Origin: Pectobacterium versatile
Lineage (GTDB): Bacteria; Pseudomonadota; Gammaproteobacteria; Enterobacterales; Enterobacteriaceae
DNA: 64,000 bases
Assembly (NCBI RefSeq): GCF_020166435.1
Contig: NZ_JAINZP010000007.1
Coordinates: 157,616 to 221,615 of the forward strand
Direction of reading: 5' to 3'
The position numbers and the translations under genes were made by a program. How positions within the stretch are numbered: position 1 is the first letter of the stretch; every line of letters begins with the position of its first letter. Positions 35,369 through 45,943 of this stretch are shown piece after piece. The notes below the pieces were generated by a model, which saw only the letters and a program-made list of their open reading frames with translations, was not told the origin of the DNA and made no database searches.

Positions 35369-36661
35369 ATGAGATTACCTGGACTGATTGTCATCGCCTT
35401 CTCTGCGCTCTGTTCGTTCGCGCAGGCTGCTGAACCCGTGGAATTACGCCTCTCCTGGTGGGGAGGAAACAGCCGTCATCAGGCGACCTTGACGGCGCTG
35501 GAAGCGTTTCAGAAAAAGTATCCGAACATCAGCGTGAGACCAGAATATACCGGTTGGGACGGGCACCTATCCCGCCTGACGACGCAGATTGCCAGCGGTG
35601 AAGAACCGGATGTGCTACAGGTAAACTGGAACTGGTTGCCGATTTTTTCCAAGACGGGCACCGGATTTTATGATCTGAATAAGCTGACCGATACGCTGAA
35701 ATTACAGGATTTCCCCGAAGATGCGCTGAAACCCGCGACAATTGACGGCAAGGTGAACGCGATTTCCACCTCGCTGAATGCGCTGGTGATGTACTACAAC
35801 ACGGAAACCTGGAAGAAGGCGGGGCTGCCGTATCCCACCACTTGGGATGAGCTGTTCCATGCGGGCAAGGTGTTTAAAGAGAAACTGGGCGATAACTATT
35901 TCCCTATCGCCTCGCCTGCGCAGGACAGCGGTGAAGGCGTGCTGGAGTTGATCAACTATTACATGACGCAGAAATACCAGATCGGCATGATCGATGAAAA
36001 GAACAAGCGCTTTAACTACAGCGAGGCGCAGTGGATCGAGGCGTTTCGCTTCTATAAGCGTTTGATCGACGAACATGTGATGCCGTCTTCGAAGTATTAC
36101 AACGCGTTTGGTAAAGTCGGGATGTATGAAACACGCCCCTGGATTAACGGGGAATACGGCGGGGCACACCTGTGGATTTCGGTCGTGAAGAAATACGCCG
36201 ATCCGCTGGCGGCACCCGGTAAGCTCGAATTAGGGCCTTACATTATGACGCCGGGATCGGATAACTCTGGGCAGTTCTTCAAACCGTCGATGCTGTTTGC
36301 TATCAGTAAAAACACGAAACATCCGAAAGAAGCGGCGCTGTTGCTGAATTATCTGATGAACGATCCTGAAGGTGCGCTGCTGATGGGCACCGAGCGCGGC
36401 ATTCCGCTCAGCCGTATCGCCAGACAAACGCTGGAAGAAAAGCAGAAACTGGATACGAACGATCTATCGGTTGCAGGGCTCTCAATGGCGCTAGAAAAAC
36501 CGATGCAAACGCCTGTTTCCTCTTATCTTGAAGATCCGCAGCTTGCCAGCCTGATCCTGCAAACCATCGAACAGCTCGACTATGGCAAGAAGAGCGTGGA
36601 AGAATCGGCGAAAAACTTCAGCAGTTCAGGTGAGCGCATTCTGAAACGGGTGGTTCGCTAG
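35369..36661 (+). CDS. TogB-like oligogalacturonide-binding protein
   Basis: This 430-residue family 1 extracellular sugar-binding protein has a signal peptide (cleavage near AQA-AEP). It matches TogB of soft-rot bacteria very closely: LRLSWWGGNSRHQATLTALE, GWDGHLSRLTTQIASGEEPD, VLQVNWNWLPIFSKTG, and a C-terminal FFKPSMLFAISKNTKHPKEA. TogB delivers oligogalacturonides to the TogMNA importer. No permease or ATPase genes are beside it, so it must share a transporter encoded elsewhere or be a paralogue with altered ligand range. It is divergent from the GH28-like gene. Confidence 0.85.
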   Translation: MRLPGLIVIAFSALCSFAQAAEPVELRLSWWGGNSRHQATLTALEAFQKKYPNISVRPEYTGWDGHLSRLTTQIASGEEPDVLQVNWNWLPIFSKTGTGFYDLNKLTDTLKLQDFPEDALKPATIDGKVNAISTSLNALVMYYNTETWKKAGLPYPTTWDELFHAGKVFKEKLGDNYFPIASPAQDSGEGVLELINYYMTQKYQIGMIDEKNKRFNYSEAQWIEAFRFYKRLIDEHVMPSSKYYNAFGKVGMYETRPWINGEYGGAHLWISVVKKYADPLAAPGKLELGPYIMTPGSDNSGQFFKPSMLFAISKNTKHPKEAALLLNYLMNDPEGALLMGTERGIPLSRIARQTLEEKQKLDTNDLSVAGLSMALEKPMQTPVSSYLEDPQLASLILQTIEQLDYGKKSVEESAKNFSSSGERILKRVVR

Positions 36662-36711
36662 GTCGTTGCTGACTAAGATCGTGATTAATTAAGGTAGTGA
36701 CTGTCGGTGCG

Positions 36712-38394
36712 TTACGTGAGTTCAGCCAACTGCTGTTGCAGGCTATCGGCTAACGCGCGTGGACGCCCGGCGTCAAACATCACATGCAGACTCACCGGAT
36801 AATCCCGGTGTTGCAGGCAGAAATCCTCCATCTCATGCCCAATCCCGTACAGCGCCTGAATATTGGTTTTGGCGATTTCCCGCAGCGTCCAGTTGTTCTC
36901 CACCTGTTTGCAGTAGTGCAGCGTAAAGAAGGCTTTCTGTGCGTGAACAAAGGCGCGACAGTACAGCGTCAGACCACGCCATTCCTGCTGCCAGCGCACG
37001 CTAAGCGCTTCTGGCATCGTGTGTTCGCGGGAGAATTGCAGTGCGGCCTGCTGGCACTGTTCCGCCAACAGCCAGGCGGCATCTTTCTCTTTCGCAATGT
37101 GATAGAGATTCTGCGAAGCCAGTTCCGCATGCTGCGGATCGAACGTAATATCCTGACCGGAACCCGGCAGCCAGTGGTTACGGTTGAGCTGGCCGTACAG
37201 GCTCCAGATCGCTTGACCAAAGCTGGTCGGCAGCAGGCTGTGACGGTGGAAAACGTGGTGACGCGCATACAGCGATAGGGAAATGGCCTGATGAGCCTGA
37301 TCCAACAAGGCGAGCATCGCATGCAGCACGGTATCGTCCGGCTGCCATTGGTAGCGCGTCATTAGCCACTGTGCAAACAGCGTGCTTTCGTTTGCCGCTG
37401 CGGTCTGGTTAGTCAGCAGTCGGGAACAGGCAAACAGCGTAAATTCGCTGAGCGTGCCGATCACGCTGTGATTATCTACGCCTTCCCAACTGATGCGGCA
37501 CAGGGCGCTGACAATCGCGGGATTTTTCTCCCGGCACCACAACAGTCTTCCTTGAACTTCGGTGTAGCGCAGGAAGGGGAGATTGCCCCAGCCGACCTCT
37601 TCGCCAGCCAGATCCAGCTCAACCCAGACTTCACGCCCGTTGATGTCCAGCAGCGCCGGATTATTGGGGAACTCAGGCCAGAAGCGTTCCGGCGTGACTT
37701 TGATGGCGACGGAGACCGATTCTGGCAGCGTGCGAATGGCGTTCAGGACATTACCGATATCCTGATGGCTGGCAGGAAACGCACGCAATACCAAATGGCG
37801 CTGGTGGTAGTGCATCACACGGGCGACGGCGGAAAATAGACGGTGATAGATCTGCTCGCTGTCGGCGTTGGTCGGCCAGTGCGTGGTAACGGGAACGACG
37901 CCGTTGATCGCATCGCCGGAAGGGGCGGAAAAGCGCAGCAGGCTATCGCTGTTGGAGATCGCCAGAAGCAGGCCGCTCAGCCGTGGAATTTGCTGCATCA
38001 ACAGTTCGACTTTGGCGGCAAGGTAGTCGCACCAAAAATCGGTATCCATGCGAAGGCTATGTGTGTCGTCGAGTAATTCTGGGTGATGAAGCAGTAAATC
38101 CGTGGGAAACGACAGCTCTTTGCATTGCAGATATAGCGCTAGCCCCTGTTCACGGCAGTGCGCCGCGACCTGATTCAGGTAAACACAGCGGGAACGCTGC
38201 TGGCTGCTGATGCGATCGTCAAAACGCGCATTATTGTAGGCTTCCGGCGTCACCAGTTTATCCAGCAAATCCGCTGCGCCCAGCACCAGCGTATTAAAGC
38301 CGTGCTCACGGGCATAATCGACGACCGAGATGACTTGTTGCCAGTGCCAAATGTCTTGCGTATTGAGCTCCAGTGCGCGTCGTTGCCACATCAT
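36712..38394 (-). CDS. unassigned 560-residue protein, glycosidase-like
   Basis: I cannot name this protein. It has no signal peptide or membrane helix. The N-terminal 330 residues alternate helices and strands in a TIM-barrel-like way (VVDYAREHGFNTLVLGAADL, GLALYLQCKELSF, LSGLLLAISNSDSLLRF, LVLRAFPASHQDIG), as in GH20/GH67-type glycosidases. The C-terminal half is helical and Trp-rich. A GH67 alpha-glucuronidase-like fold is a guess from the layout. It lies convergent with the TogB-like gene and near the GH28-like gene, which hints at pectin or hemicellulose oligomer processing in the cytoplasm. Confidence 0.6.
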   Translation of the reverse strand: MMWQRRALELNTQDIWHWQQVISVVDYAREHGFNTLVLGAADLLDKLVTPEAYNNARFDDRISSQQRSRCVYLNQVAAHCREQGLALYLQCKELSFPTDLLLHHPELLDDTHSLRMDTDFWCDYLAAKVELLMQQIPRLSGLLLAISNSDSLLRFSAPSGDAINGVVPVTTHWPTNADSEQIYHRLFSAVARVMHYHQRHLVLRAFPASHQDIGNVLNAIRTLPESVSVAIKVTPERFWPEFPNNPALLDINGREVWVELDLAGEEVGWGNLPFLRYTEVQGRLLWCREKNPAIVSALCRISWEGVDNHSVIGTLSEFTLFACSRLLTNQTAAANESTLFAQWLMTRYQWQPDDTVLHAMLALLDQAHQAISLSLYARHHVFHRHSLLPTSFGQAIWSLYGQLNRNHWLPGSGQDITFDPQHAELASQNLYHIAKEKDAAWLLAEQCQQAALQFSREHTMPEALSVRWQQEWRGLTLYCRAFVHAQKAFFTLHYCKQVENNWTLREIAKTNIQALYGIGHEMEDFCLQHRDYPVSLHVMFDAGRPRALADSLQQQLAELT

Positions 38395-38745
38395 TTTTCT
38401 CCCGTTGCCACTGGCGTGAGTATCGCATTGATGTGCTATCGCAAAGGATAAATTCCTGAAGCGAACGCCAGAAATGTGAGCCTGTTCGCTTCTTTATAGA
38501 AGAGCGGTCAATACCGGATAATTTCAAAAATAGGCTCTCCAGAGGCGTCCAGTCAGCTATAACACTTTAAGCAATAAGGACTATCAGAAAAACCATTTAG
38601 TCATTTTGGTTATTTAATATTTCCATCATTTCTTTAATTGTTAAGATGCAGACCGTTACCCTTATCCTCCATCCATCTTTTTATTGCCTATTTTTGTATT
38701 AGCGTCGTTGGCTAACAGCACAGGCACAAGGAAACAGAAATCACA
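38395..38745. other. promoter region of cysJIH
   Basis: No gene is seen here. The AT-rich segment 38560-38660 (repeated TTTAGTCATTTTGGTTATTTA-like tracts) is the expected CysB-binding area upstream of cysJ. CysB sites are loosely defined, so this is inference. Confidence 0.45.
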
Positions 38746-40575
38746 ATGACTACTCCGGTTTCCCCCACTTCATTGCTTCCGCTGAGTGTGGAGCAATTAA
38801 CGCGTTTACAGGCGGCAACCGGTGATTTCTCATCGACGCAGCTAGCCTGGCTATCCGGCTATTTCTGGGGTTTAGTACAGCAGCCAGGGAATGTGCAACT
38901 GGGGGCGATCGCTGCCACGGCAACGACAGCATCCGCAGTCACGGTGCTGGTACAAACGATTACGCTGATTTCCGCCTCACAGACCGGCAATGCGCGCCGG
39001 GTCGCAGAACAGCTGCGTGACGATCTGCTGGCAGCCAAGCTGTCCGTCAATCTGGTCAATGCGGGTGATTACAAATTCAAGCAAATCGGGCAGGAAAAAC
39101 TGCTGCTGATTGTGGCCTCGACGCAGGGGGAAGGGGAGCCGCCGGAAGAGGCGGTCGCGCTGCACAAGTTCCTGCTGTCCAAAAAAGCCCCAGAAATGAA
39201 AGACACCGCGTTTGCCGTGTTTGGTCTGGGCGATACTTCTTACGAATTCTTCAGCAAGGCGGGTAAGGATTTCGATAGCCGTCTGGCTGAGCTAGGTGCG
39301 GAACGCCTGCTGGATCGCGTTGATGCCGATGTCGATTATCAGGGGCTTGCCGAACAATGGCGACGCCAACTGGTGGACATTTTACAGGCGCGGGTGCCGG
39401 TTCAGGGTGACGCCGTCGCGCAGATTGCCGCTCAGGGCGCACTGGATGAAATTACCAGCAGCCCGTACAGCAAAGCTTCACCGCTGCATGCCACGTTTGC
39501 CGTCAATCAGAAAGTGACTGGGCGTAACTCCGAAAAGGATGTTCGCCATATCGAGATCGATCTGGGCGATTCTGATTTGCGTTACCAGCCGGGAGATGCG
39601 TTGGGCGTGTGGTTCGATAACGATCCCGCGCTGGTGCAGGAATTGCTGGAACTACTGTGGCTGAAAGGCGATGAGTCTGTCAGCGTTGACGGCAAGACGC
39701 TGCCATTATCGCAGGCGTTGAAAAGCCACTTTGAGCTGACGCAGAACACGGCACCGATTGTCGAGAAGTATGCGGCACTGTCGCGTAATGAAACGCTGCT
39801 GTCGCTGTTGGCCGATAAGCCTGCGCTTCAGCAGTTTGCACAGCGTACACCGCTGGTCGATATGGTGCGACAAGCGCCGACTGAACTGACGGCGGAGCAA
39901 CTGCTGGGTCTGCTGCGTCCGCTGACGCCGCGTCTTTACTCTATTGCCTCCTCGCAGGCGGAAGCCGAAAGTGAAGTGCACATCACCGTTGGCGTGGTGC
40001 GCTACGAATACGAAGGCCGCGCGCGTGCCGGTGGCGCATCCAGCTATCTGGCCGACAGGCTGAGCGAAGACGACGAAATCCGCGTCTTCATCGAACATAA
40101 CGATAACTTCCGTCTGCCTGCTAACTCCGATGCACCGGTCATCATGATTGGGCCGGGCACTGGCATTGCGCCGTTCCGTGCGTTTATGCAGCAGCGCGAT
40201 GCCGAAGGGGCAGAAGGGAAAAACTGGCTGTTCTTTGGTAACCCGCACTTTACGGAAGATTTTCTGTATCAGGTTGAATGGCAGCGCTACGTCAAAGATG
40301 GACTGCTAACCCATATCGACCTGGCCTGGTCACGCGATCAGGCGAACAAGGTGTATGTGCAGGACAAACTGCGAGAAAAAGGTGCGGAAGTCTGGCGCTG
40401 GATTCAGGACGGTGCACACTTGTACGTGTGTGGTGATGCCAACCGTATGGCAAAAGACGTCGAGCGGGCACTGCTGGATCTGATAGTTGAGCATGGCGGC
40501 ATGGACAGTGAACAGGCCGATGAGTTTTTAAGCGATCTGCGCCTTGAGCGCCGTTATCAGCGAGATGTGTACTAA
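38746..40575 (+). CDS. cysJ: sulfite reductase flavoprotein, alpha subunit
   Basis: The 609-residue flavoprotein has an FMN-binding flavodoxin domain ([19 protein letters not shown], residues 75-93), an FAD domain ([30 protein letters not shown]) and an NADPH domain ([20 protein letters not shown]). It passes electrons from NADPH to CysI in the assimilatory reduction of sulfite to sulfide. Its stop overlaps the cysI start (TAATG), typical of cysJIH. An AGGAAA site lies upstream of the ATG. Confidence 0.97.
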   Translation: MTTPVSPTSLLPLSVEQLTRLQAATGDFSSTQLAWLSGYFWGLVQQPGNVQLGAIAATATTASAVTVLVQTITLISASQTGNARRVAEQLRDDLLAAKLSVNLVNAGDYKFKQIGQEKLLLIVASTQGEGEPPEEAVALHKFLLSKKAPEMKDTAFAVFGLGDTSYEFFSKAGKDFDSRLAELGAERLLDRVDADVDYQGLAEQWRRQLVDILQARVPVQGDAVAQIAAQGALDEITSSPYSKASPLHATFAVNQKVTGRNSEKDVRHIEIDLGDSDLRYQPGDALGVWFDNDPALVQELLELLWLKGDESVSVDGKTLPLSQALKSHFELTQNTAPIVEKYAALSRNETLLSLLADKPALQQFAQRTPLVDMVRQAPTELTAEQLLGLLRPLTPRLYSIASSQAEAESEVHITVGVVRYEYEGRARAGGASSYLADRLSEDDEIRVFIEHNDNFRLPANSDAPVIMIGPGTGIAPFRAFMQQRDAEGAEGKNWLFFGNPHFTEDFLYQVEWQRYVKDGLLTHIDLAWSRDQANKVYVQDKLREKGAEVWRWIQDGAHLYVCGDANRMAKDVERALLDLIVEHGGMDSEQADEFLSDLRLERRYQRDVY

Positions 40576-42308
40576 TGAGTGAAAAATACGTTTTCAGTGA
40601 AAAACACCCCGGCCCCTTAGTGGTAGAAGGGAAACTCGCTGACGCAGAGCGCATGAAGACAGAAAGTAACTTTCTGCGCGGCACGATTGCTGAAGACCTG
40701 AACGATGGTCTGACCGGTGGCTTTAAGGGCGATAACTTTCTGCTGATCCGTTTCCACGGTATGTATCAGCAGGATGACCGCGATATTCGCGCCGAACGTG
40801 CCGAGCAGAAGCTGGAGCCGCGCCATGCGATGCTGCTGCGCTGCCGTCTGCCTGGTGGCGTGATGACGCCAGAGCAGTGGCTGCGGATCGACAAATTTGC
40901 GACTGAAAATACGATCTACGGCAGTATTCGTATCACGAACCGTCAGACGTTCCAGTATCACGGCATTCTCAAATCGAACGTGAAACCGGTACATCAGATG
41001 CTGAATAGCATCGGGCTGGATGCGCTGGCGACGGCGAATGACATGAACCGCAACGTGCTGTGTACGTCTAACCCGATCGAATCCGAACTGCATCAGCAGG
41101 CGTATGAGTGGGCTAAAAAGATTTCTGAGCATCTGCTGCCGCGCACGCGGGCCTATGCTGAGATCTGGATGGATCAGGAGAAAGTGGCAACGACGGATGA
41201 AGAGCCGATTTTAGGTTCAACGTATCTGCCGCGTAAATTCAAAACCACGGTCGTGATCCCGCCGCAGAATGATATCGATCTGCATGCGAACGATCTCAAC
41301 TTCGTTGCGATTGCCGATAACGGCCGTCTGGTGGGCTTCAACGTGCTGGTGGGCGGTGGGCTTTCTATTGCGCACGGCGATAAAGAAACCTATCCGCGTA
41401 CCGCCAGTGAGCTGGGCTACATTTCCATTGAGCATACGCTGGCCATCGCAGAAGCGGTGGTGACCACGCAGCGCGATTGGGGTAACCGGACTAACCGTAA
41501 AAACGCGAAAACCAAATACACGCTGGAGCGTGTAGGCGTGGATAACTTCAAGCAGGAAGTGGAAGCGCGTGCCGGTGTGAAATTTGAAGCCGTGCGCCCT
41601 TATGAATTCACTGGACGTGGCGATCGCATTGGCTGGGTAAAAGGCATCGACAATAAATGGCATCTGACGCTGTTTATCGAAAACGGTCGTGTTCTGGATT
41701 ATCCGGGGCGTCCGCTGAAAACCGGTCTGGCGGAAATTGCCAAGATCCACAAAGGGGATTTCCGGTTAACGGCGAACCAGAATTTGATCATCGCGGGCGT
41801 TCCTGCGCGTAGCAAAGCGAAGATTGATGCGCTGGCGCGTGAGCACGGCCTAATCGATGACGGCGTCAGCGAGCAGCGTAAGAATTCGATGGCCTGTGTG
41901 TCGTTCCCGACCTGTCCACTGGCAATGGCGGAAGCCGAACGCTTCCTGCCGGAGTTCGTCACGAAAGTGGAAGGCATCATGCAGCAGCACGGCGTGGGCG
42001 ATGAACATATCGTTCTGCGTGTGACGGGCTGCCCGAACGGCTGCGGCCGTGCGATGCTGGCAGAAATCGGCCTGGTGGGTAAAGCTATGGGGCGTTATAA
42101 CGTGCACCTTGGCGGGAATCGCGAGGGGACACGCATTCCCCGCATGTATCGCGAAAATATTAATGAAACCGAGATCCTCGCGGACATCGATCGGCTTATC
42201 GGGCTGTGGGCGCAAGATCGCCAGCCGAATGAAGGCTTCGGTGATTTCGTGATTCGTACCAACATCATTAAACCGGTGCTGGATCCCGCTCGCGATTTTT
42301 ATGACTGA
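40575..42308 (+). CDS. cysI: sulfite reductase hemoprotein, beta subunit
   Basis: The 577-residue hemoprotein holds the [4Fe-4S]-siroheme Cys set CVSFPTC and CPNGCG near its C-terminus and the [12 protein letters not shown] siroheme-binding segment. It catalyses the six-electron reduction of sulfite to sulfide with CysJ. Siroheme is made by CysG, encoded just downstream of cysH. The ATG overlaps the cysJ stop. Confidence 0.97.
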   Translation: MSEKYVFSEKHPGPLVVEGKLADAERMKTESNFLRGTIAEDLNDGLTGGFKGDNFLLIRFHGMYQQDDRDIRAERAEQKLEPRHAMLLRCRLPGGVMTPEQWLRIDKFATENTIYGSIRITNRQTFQYHGILKSNVKPVHQMLNSIGLDALATANDMNRNVLCTSNPIESELHQQAYEWAKKISEHLLPRTRAYAEIWMDQEKVATTDEEPILGSTYLPRKFKTTVVIPPQNDIDLHANDLNFVAIADNGRLVGFNVLVGGGLSIAHGDKETYPRTASELGYISIEHTLAIAEAVVTTQRDWGNRTNRKNAKTKYTLERVGVDNFKQEVEARAGVKFEAVRPYEFTGRGDRIGWVKGIDNKWHLTLFIENGRVLDYPGRPLKTGLAEIAKIHKGDFRLTANQNLIIAGVPARSKAKIDALAREHGLIDDGVSEQRKNSMACVSFPTCPLAMAEAERFLPEFVTKVEGIMQQHGVGDEHIVLRVTGCPNGCGRAMLAEIGLVGKAMGRYNVHLGGNREGTRIPRMYRENINETEILADIDRLIGLWAQDRQPNEGFGDFVIRTNIIKPVLDPARDFYD

Positions 42309-42320
42309 CAGGAGAGCCTG

Positions 42321-43055
42321 ATGGCCGAATTTAATCTTGAGGCGCTCAACGCGTTACCGAAAGCGGAACAGACAGCTGAGTTGGCTACGGTGAACAGTCA
42401 GCTTGAATCGCTGTCTGCGCAGGAAAGAGTGAGCTGGGCGCTGGAGAATCTGCCGGGCGACTATGTTTTGTCGTCCAGCTTCGGCATTCAGGCGGCGGTA
42501 TCGCTGCATCTGGTGACGCAACAGCGGCCGGATATTCCGGTTATCCTCACGGATACGGGCTATCTGTTTCCTGAAACCTATCAGTTTATTGATGCGCTGA
42601 CAGAGCAGTTAACGCTGAATCTGCAAGTGTATCGCGCAACGGAGTCTCCGGCCTGGCAAGAGGCGCGCTACGGTAAGCTGTGGGAGCAGGGCGTGGAAGG
42701 CATCGAACGCTATAACCTGCTGAACAAAGTCGAGCCGATGAACCGTGCGCTGAGTGAGCTAAAAGCGAAAACCTGGTTTGCTGGCCTGCGCCGCGAGCAG
42801 TCTGGCAGTCGTGGGGAATTACCGGTGCTGGCGATTCAACGTGGCGTCTTCAAATTCCTGCCGATTATCGATTGGGATAATCGGACTGTGTATCAATACC
42901 TGAAAGGAAATGGCCTGAGTTACCATCCACTATGGGATCAAGGCTATCTATCCGTCGGCGATACACACACCACCCGCAAATGGGAACCGGGTATGGCCGA
43001 AGAAGAAACACGCTTCTTTGGCCTGAAACGCGAATGCGGACTGCACGAAGGGTAA
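42321..43055 (+). CDS. cysH: phosphoadenosine phosphosulfate reductase
   Basis: The 244-residue PAPS reductase has the PP-loop-like substrate site ([16 protein letters not shown]), the [13 protein letters not shown] motif, and the C-terminal catalytic Cys in KRECGLHEG. It reduces PAPS to sulfite using thioredoxin. There is a 12-nt gap after cysI, with a GGAGAG ribosome-binding site. It ends the cysJIH operon. Confidence 0.97.
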   Translation: MAEFNLEALNALPKAEQTAELATVNSQLESLSAQERVSWALENLPGDYVLSSSFGIQAAVSLHLVTQQRPDIPVILTDTGYLFPETYQFIDALTEQLTLNLQVYRATESPAWQEARYGKLWEQGVEGIERYNLLNKVEPMNRALSELKAKTWFAGLRREQSGSRGELPVLAIQRGVFKFLPIIDWDNRTVYQYLKGNGLSYHPLWDQGYLSVGDTHTTRKWEPGMAEEETRFFGLKRECGLHEG

Positions 43056-43571
43056 AAGGCATCTGACACATTGTCGTTTGCCTGCCATGCTGTCTCTTAG
43101 CCATATTTTTATGTAGATGCAGATACGGTTTCGTGCGCCACAATATTGCCATTCCATGCTACTTCGTAGCACGCGCCCGACACGGGGCGGCTCAGCGCCG
43201 CTCGCCCCGTGACCCCTGGCTTTCCGGCGCAAATTATGCCGCGAATGCGGTGCCTTCGTCGGTATCGGGCTTTACGGCCCGCTTGCGACACGTTCCATAC
43301 GTGGCGCAAGCTTTCGCCGCGTCCCTGCGGCTCATCCTAAGCTCGCTATCTCCTCAGCATAATTTTTTACGCCGGAGAAGAGCAAAATCTGCGAAGCCTG
43401 TGGGTTTGTGTATAAGAAACCGTCTTTATTAGGGGAAACCCCCACCTAATCACAGTTGTGAACAGGGTGTTATTCCATTACGGAACTTGTCATTCCAATT
43501 CGGCATTTCATAAGTGTTCTGTCCGCACCGTATAGTCGCATTATCTATTTTTTTGCTTAGTTAAGGCGACT
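43056..43571. other. intergenic region between cysH and cysG
   Basis: No protein gene is convincing here. The gap contains the GC-rich repeat-like element at 43130-43390 and, nearer cysG (43465-43560), an AT-rich stretch with TTATTCCATTACGGAAC and TCATTCCAATTCGG direct repeats that resembles a CysB-bound promoter. Confidence 0.45.
43130..43390. repeat. GC-rich dispersed-repeat candidate
   Basis: About 260 bp with stacked short inverted repeats (CACGGGGCGG...CGCCCCGTG; GCGGCTCAGCGCCGC; CATACGTGGCGC) and unlike coding sequence. It looks like a folded extragenic repeat of the kind scattered through enterobacterial genomes. Whether it recurs elsewhere cannot be seen in this window. Confidence 0.45.
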
Positions 43572-45014
43572 GTGAACTATCTCCCTTTATTTGCCGATCT
43601 TCGTCAGCGTCCGGTACTGGTTGTGGGCGGCGGCGAGGTTGCTACGCGCAAAATCGATCTGCTGCAACGCGCGGGTGCGGAGATAAAAATTGTCGCACAG
43701 GCGCTGGCGGAACCGTTGGCGGCTCAGCATCAGGCTGGGCAGGTTGAATGGCTGGCGCATACTTTTACGCCAGAGCTGTTATCCGGCGTGTTTCTGGTCA
43801 TTGCCGCTACGGATGACGCCGAGCTGAATGCCGCGGTATTTGAGGCGGCGAACCAGCGTCATTTGCTGGTGAACGTGGTGGACGATCAGCCGAAGTGCTC
43901 GTTTATTTTCCCCTCGATTGTCGATCGCTCTCCGCTGGTGGTGGCGATTTCCTCGGGTGGACAGGCACCGGTGCTGGCGCGTCTGCTGCGTGAAAAACTG
44001 GAATCATTACTGCCTGCCAGTTTGGGCACGATGGCGGACATCGCCGGAAGCTGGCGCGACAGAATTAAAACCCGACTGCATTCGATGCCAGCACGTCGTC
44101 GCTTTTGGGAGCGGCTGTTTGTCGGACGCTTTGCGTCGCTGGTGTCTGCTGGTCAACTGGCGCAGGCCGAAGACGAATTGCAGCAGCAACTGGTGCATCA
44201 GCAAGAGGAACAGCAGCAACCAGTGGCCGCACGCGGTGAAGTCGCACTGGTTGGTGCAGGCCCCGGCGATGCCGGACTGCTGACACTGCGTGGATTACAG
44301 GTGATGCAGCAGGCGGACGTGGTGCTGTATGACCATTTGGTCAGCGCTGACGTGCTGGATCTGGTGCGCCGCGACGCAGAACGCATCTGTGTTGGAAAAC
44401 GTGCCAGTGCGCATTCGTTGCCGCAGGATGAGATTAATCAGCTACTGGTGAAGCTGGCGCAGGAAGGGAAGCGGGTAGTACGCCTGAAAGGCGGCGATCC
44501 CTTCATTTTCGGCCGCGGCGGCGAAGAGTTACAAGCGGTCGCGCAGGCGGGTATCACATTTCAGGTCGTGCCCGGCGTGACGGCTGCGGCGGGCGTCACG
44601 GCGTATGCGGGGATTCCGTTAACGCACCGTGACTACGCGCAGAGCGTGCTTTTTATTACCGGACACTGTCGCCCGGATGGCGACGAGTTGGACTGGTCAA
44701 CGCTGGCGCGTGGCCGCCAGACGCTGGCGATTTACATGGGAACGATGAAGGCTGCGGAGATTTCGCAGCAACTGATCGCGCATGGCCGTTCATCGCAGAC
44801 ACCCGTTGCCGTGATCAGTCGCGGCACCCGACACGATCAGCAGGTGCAAATCGGTACGCTGCAAGAATTAGAACATTTGGCACGGCAAGCGCCGACACCA
44901 GCGTTGCTGGTGATTGGCGAGGTGGTGGATCTACATCATCAGATTGCCTGGTTTGGTCAGACAACGCCGACGGTGCCGCAAGACAGCCGCCCAGCGGTAG
45001 TAAACTTGGCTTAA
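43572..45014 (+). CDS. cysG: siroheme synthase
   Basis: The 480-residue trifunctional CysG has an N-terminal NAD-binding precorrin-2 dehydrogenase/ferrochelatase domain ([18 protein letters not shown]) and a C-terminal uroporphyrinogen-III methyltransferase domain ([55 protein letters not shown]). It makes the siroheme used by CysI. The start is GTG at 43572, chosen because the family begins [12 protein letters not shown] and it follows TTAAGGCGACT. cysG lies between cysH and cysDNC here, unlike in E. coli, where it is next to nirBD. Confidence 0.96.
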   Translation: MNYLPLFADLRQRPVLVVGGGEVATRKIDLLQRAGAEIKIVAQALAEPLAAQHQAGQVEWLAHTFTPELLSGVFLVIAATDDAELNAAVFEAANQRHLLVNVVDDQPKCSFIFPSIVDRSPLVVAISSGGQAPVLARLLREKLESLLPASLGTMADIAGSWRDRIKTRLHSMPARRRFWERLFVGRFASLVSAGQLAQAEDELQQQLVHQQEEQQQPVAARGEVALVGAGPGDAGLLTLRGLQVMQQADVVLYDHLVSADVLDLVRRDAERICVGKRASAHSLPQDEINQLLVKLAQEGKRVVRLKGGDPFIFGRGGEELQAVAQAGITFQVVPGVTAAAGVTAYAGIPLTHRDYAQSVLFITGHCRPDGDELDWSTLARGRQTLAIYMGTMKAAEISQQLIAHGRSSQTPVAVISRGTRHDQQVQIGTLQELEHLARQAPTPALLVIGEVVDLHHQIAWFGQTTPTVPQDSRPAVVNLA

Positions 45015-45023
45015 GGAAAGGGT

Positions 45024-45932
45024 ATGGACGAGAAACGACTCACGCATTTACGGCAGCTTGAAGCCGAAAGCATTCACATCATCCGCGAAGTGGCGGCCGA
45101 GTTCAGTAATCCGGTGATGATGTACTCCATCGGCAAAGACTCTTCGGTGATGCTGCATCTGGCGCGCAAGGCGTTCTATCCGGGAGCGCTGCCTTTCCCG
45201 CTGCTGCACGTTGATACCGGCTGGAAATTTCGTGAAATGTACGAATTCCGCGACCAGACGGCAAAGGCCTACGGCTGTGAACTGCTGGTGCACCGCAACC
45301 CGCAGGGGGAAGCGCTGGGGATTAACCCCTTTGTGCACGGCAGCGCCAAACACACCGACATCATGAAAACGGAAGGGCTGAAGCAGGCGCTGGATAAATA
45401 CGGTTTTGATGCCGCGTTTGGCGGGGCGCGCCGCGATGAAGAGAAATCGCGTGCTAAAGAACGTATTTACTCCTTCCGCGACCGCTTCCACCGCTGGGAT
45501 CCGAAGAACCAGCGCCCAGAGCTGTGGCATAACTACAACGGCCAGATCAACAAAGGCGAGAGCATCCGCGTTTTCCCGCTCTCCAACTGGACCGAGCTGG
45601 ATATCTGGCAATACATCTATCTGGAAAACATCGATATTGTTCCGCTGTATCTGGCCGCGCCGCGTCCGGTGGTGGAACGCGATGGCATGCTGTTGATGGT
45701 GGATGACGATCGCATCGATCTGCAACCGGGCGAAGTGATCGAACAACGCATGGTGCGATTCCGCACGCTGGGCTGCTGGCCGCTGACGGGGGCGGTAGCA
45801 TCGGAGGCGCAGACGCTGCCGGAAATCATCGAAGAGATGCTGATTTCCACGACCAGTGAGCGTCAGGGAAGGGTAATTGACCGCGATCAGGCAGGTTCAA
45901 TGGAGCTGAAAAAGCGTCAAGGGTATTTCTGA
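45024..45932 (+). CDS. cysD: sulfate adenylyltransferase subunit 2
   Basis: The 302-residue PP-loop ATPase has [18 protein letters not shown] (residues 35-52), [19 protein letters not shown], and a C-terminal [10 protein letters not shown] typical of CysD. With CysN it makes adenosine 5'-phosphosulfate from sulfate and ATP. It begins 9 nt after cysG, so siroheme synthesis and sulfate activation are cotranscribed. Confidence 0.97.
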   Translation: MDEKRLTHLRQLEAESIHIIREVAAEFSNPVMMYSIGKDSSVMLHLARKAFYPGALPFPLLHVDTGWKFREMYEFRDQTAKAYGCELLVHRNPQGEALGINPFVHGSAKHTDIMKTEGLKQALDKYGFDAAFGGARRDEEKSRAKERIYSFRDRFHRWDPKNQRPELWHNYNGQINKGESIRVFPLSNWTELDIWQYIYLENIDIVPLYLAAPRPVVERDGMLLMVDDDRIDLQPGEVIEQRMVRFRTLGCWPLTGAVASEAQTLPEIIEEMLISTTSERQGRVIDRDQAGSMELKKRQGYF

Positions 45933-45943
45933 GGAATCGTCGA

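Noticed and set aside
43133..43432. 99-residue plus-strand frame between cysH and cysG
   Set aside because: It lies inside the GC-rich repeat-like element; its composition is repeat-derived and no ribosome-binding site is present.
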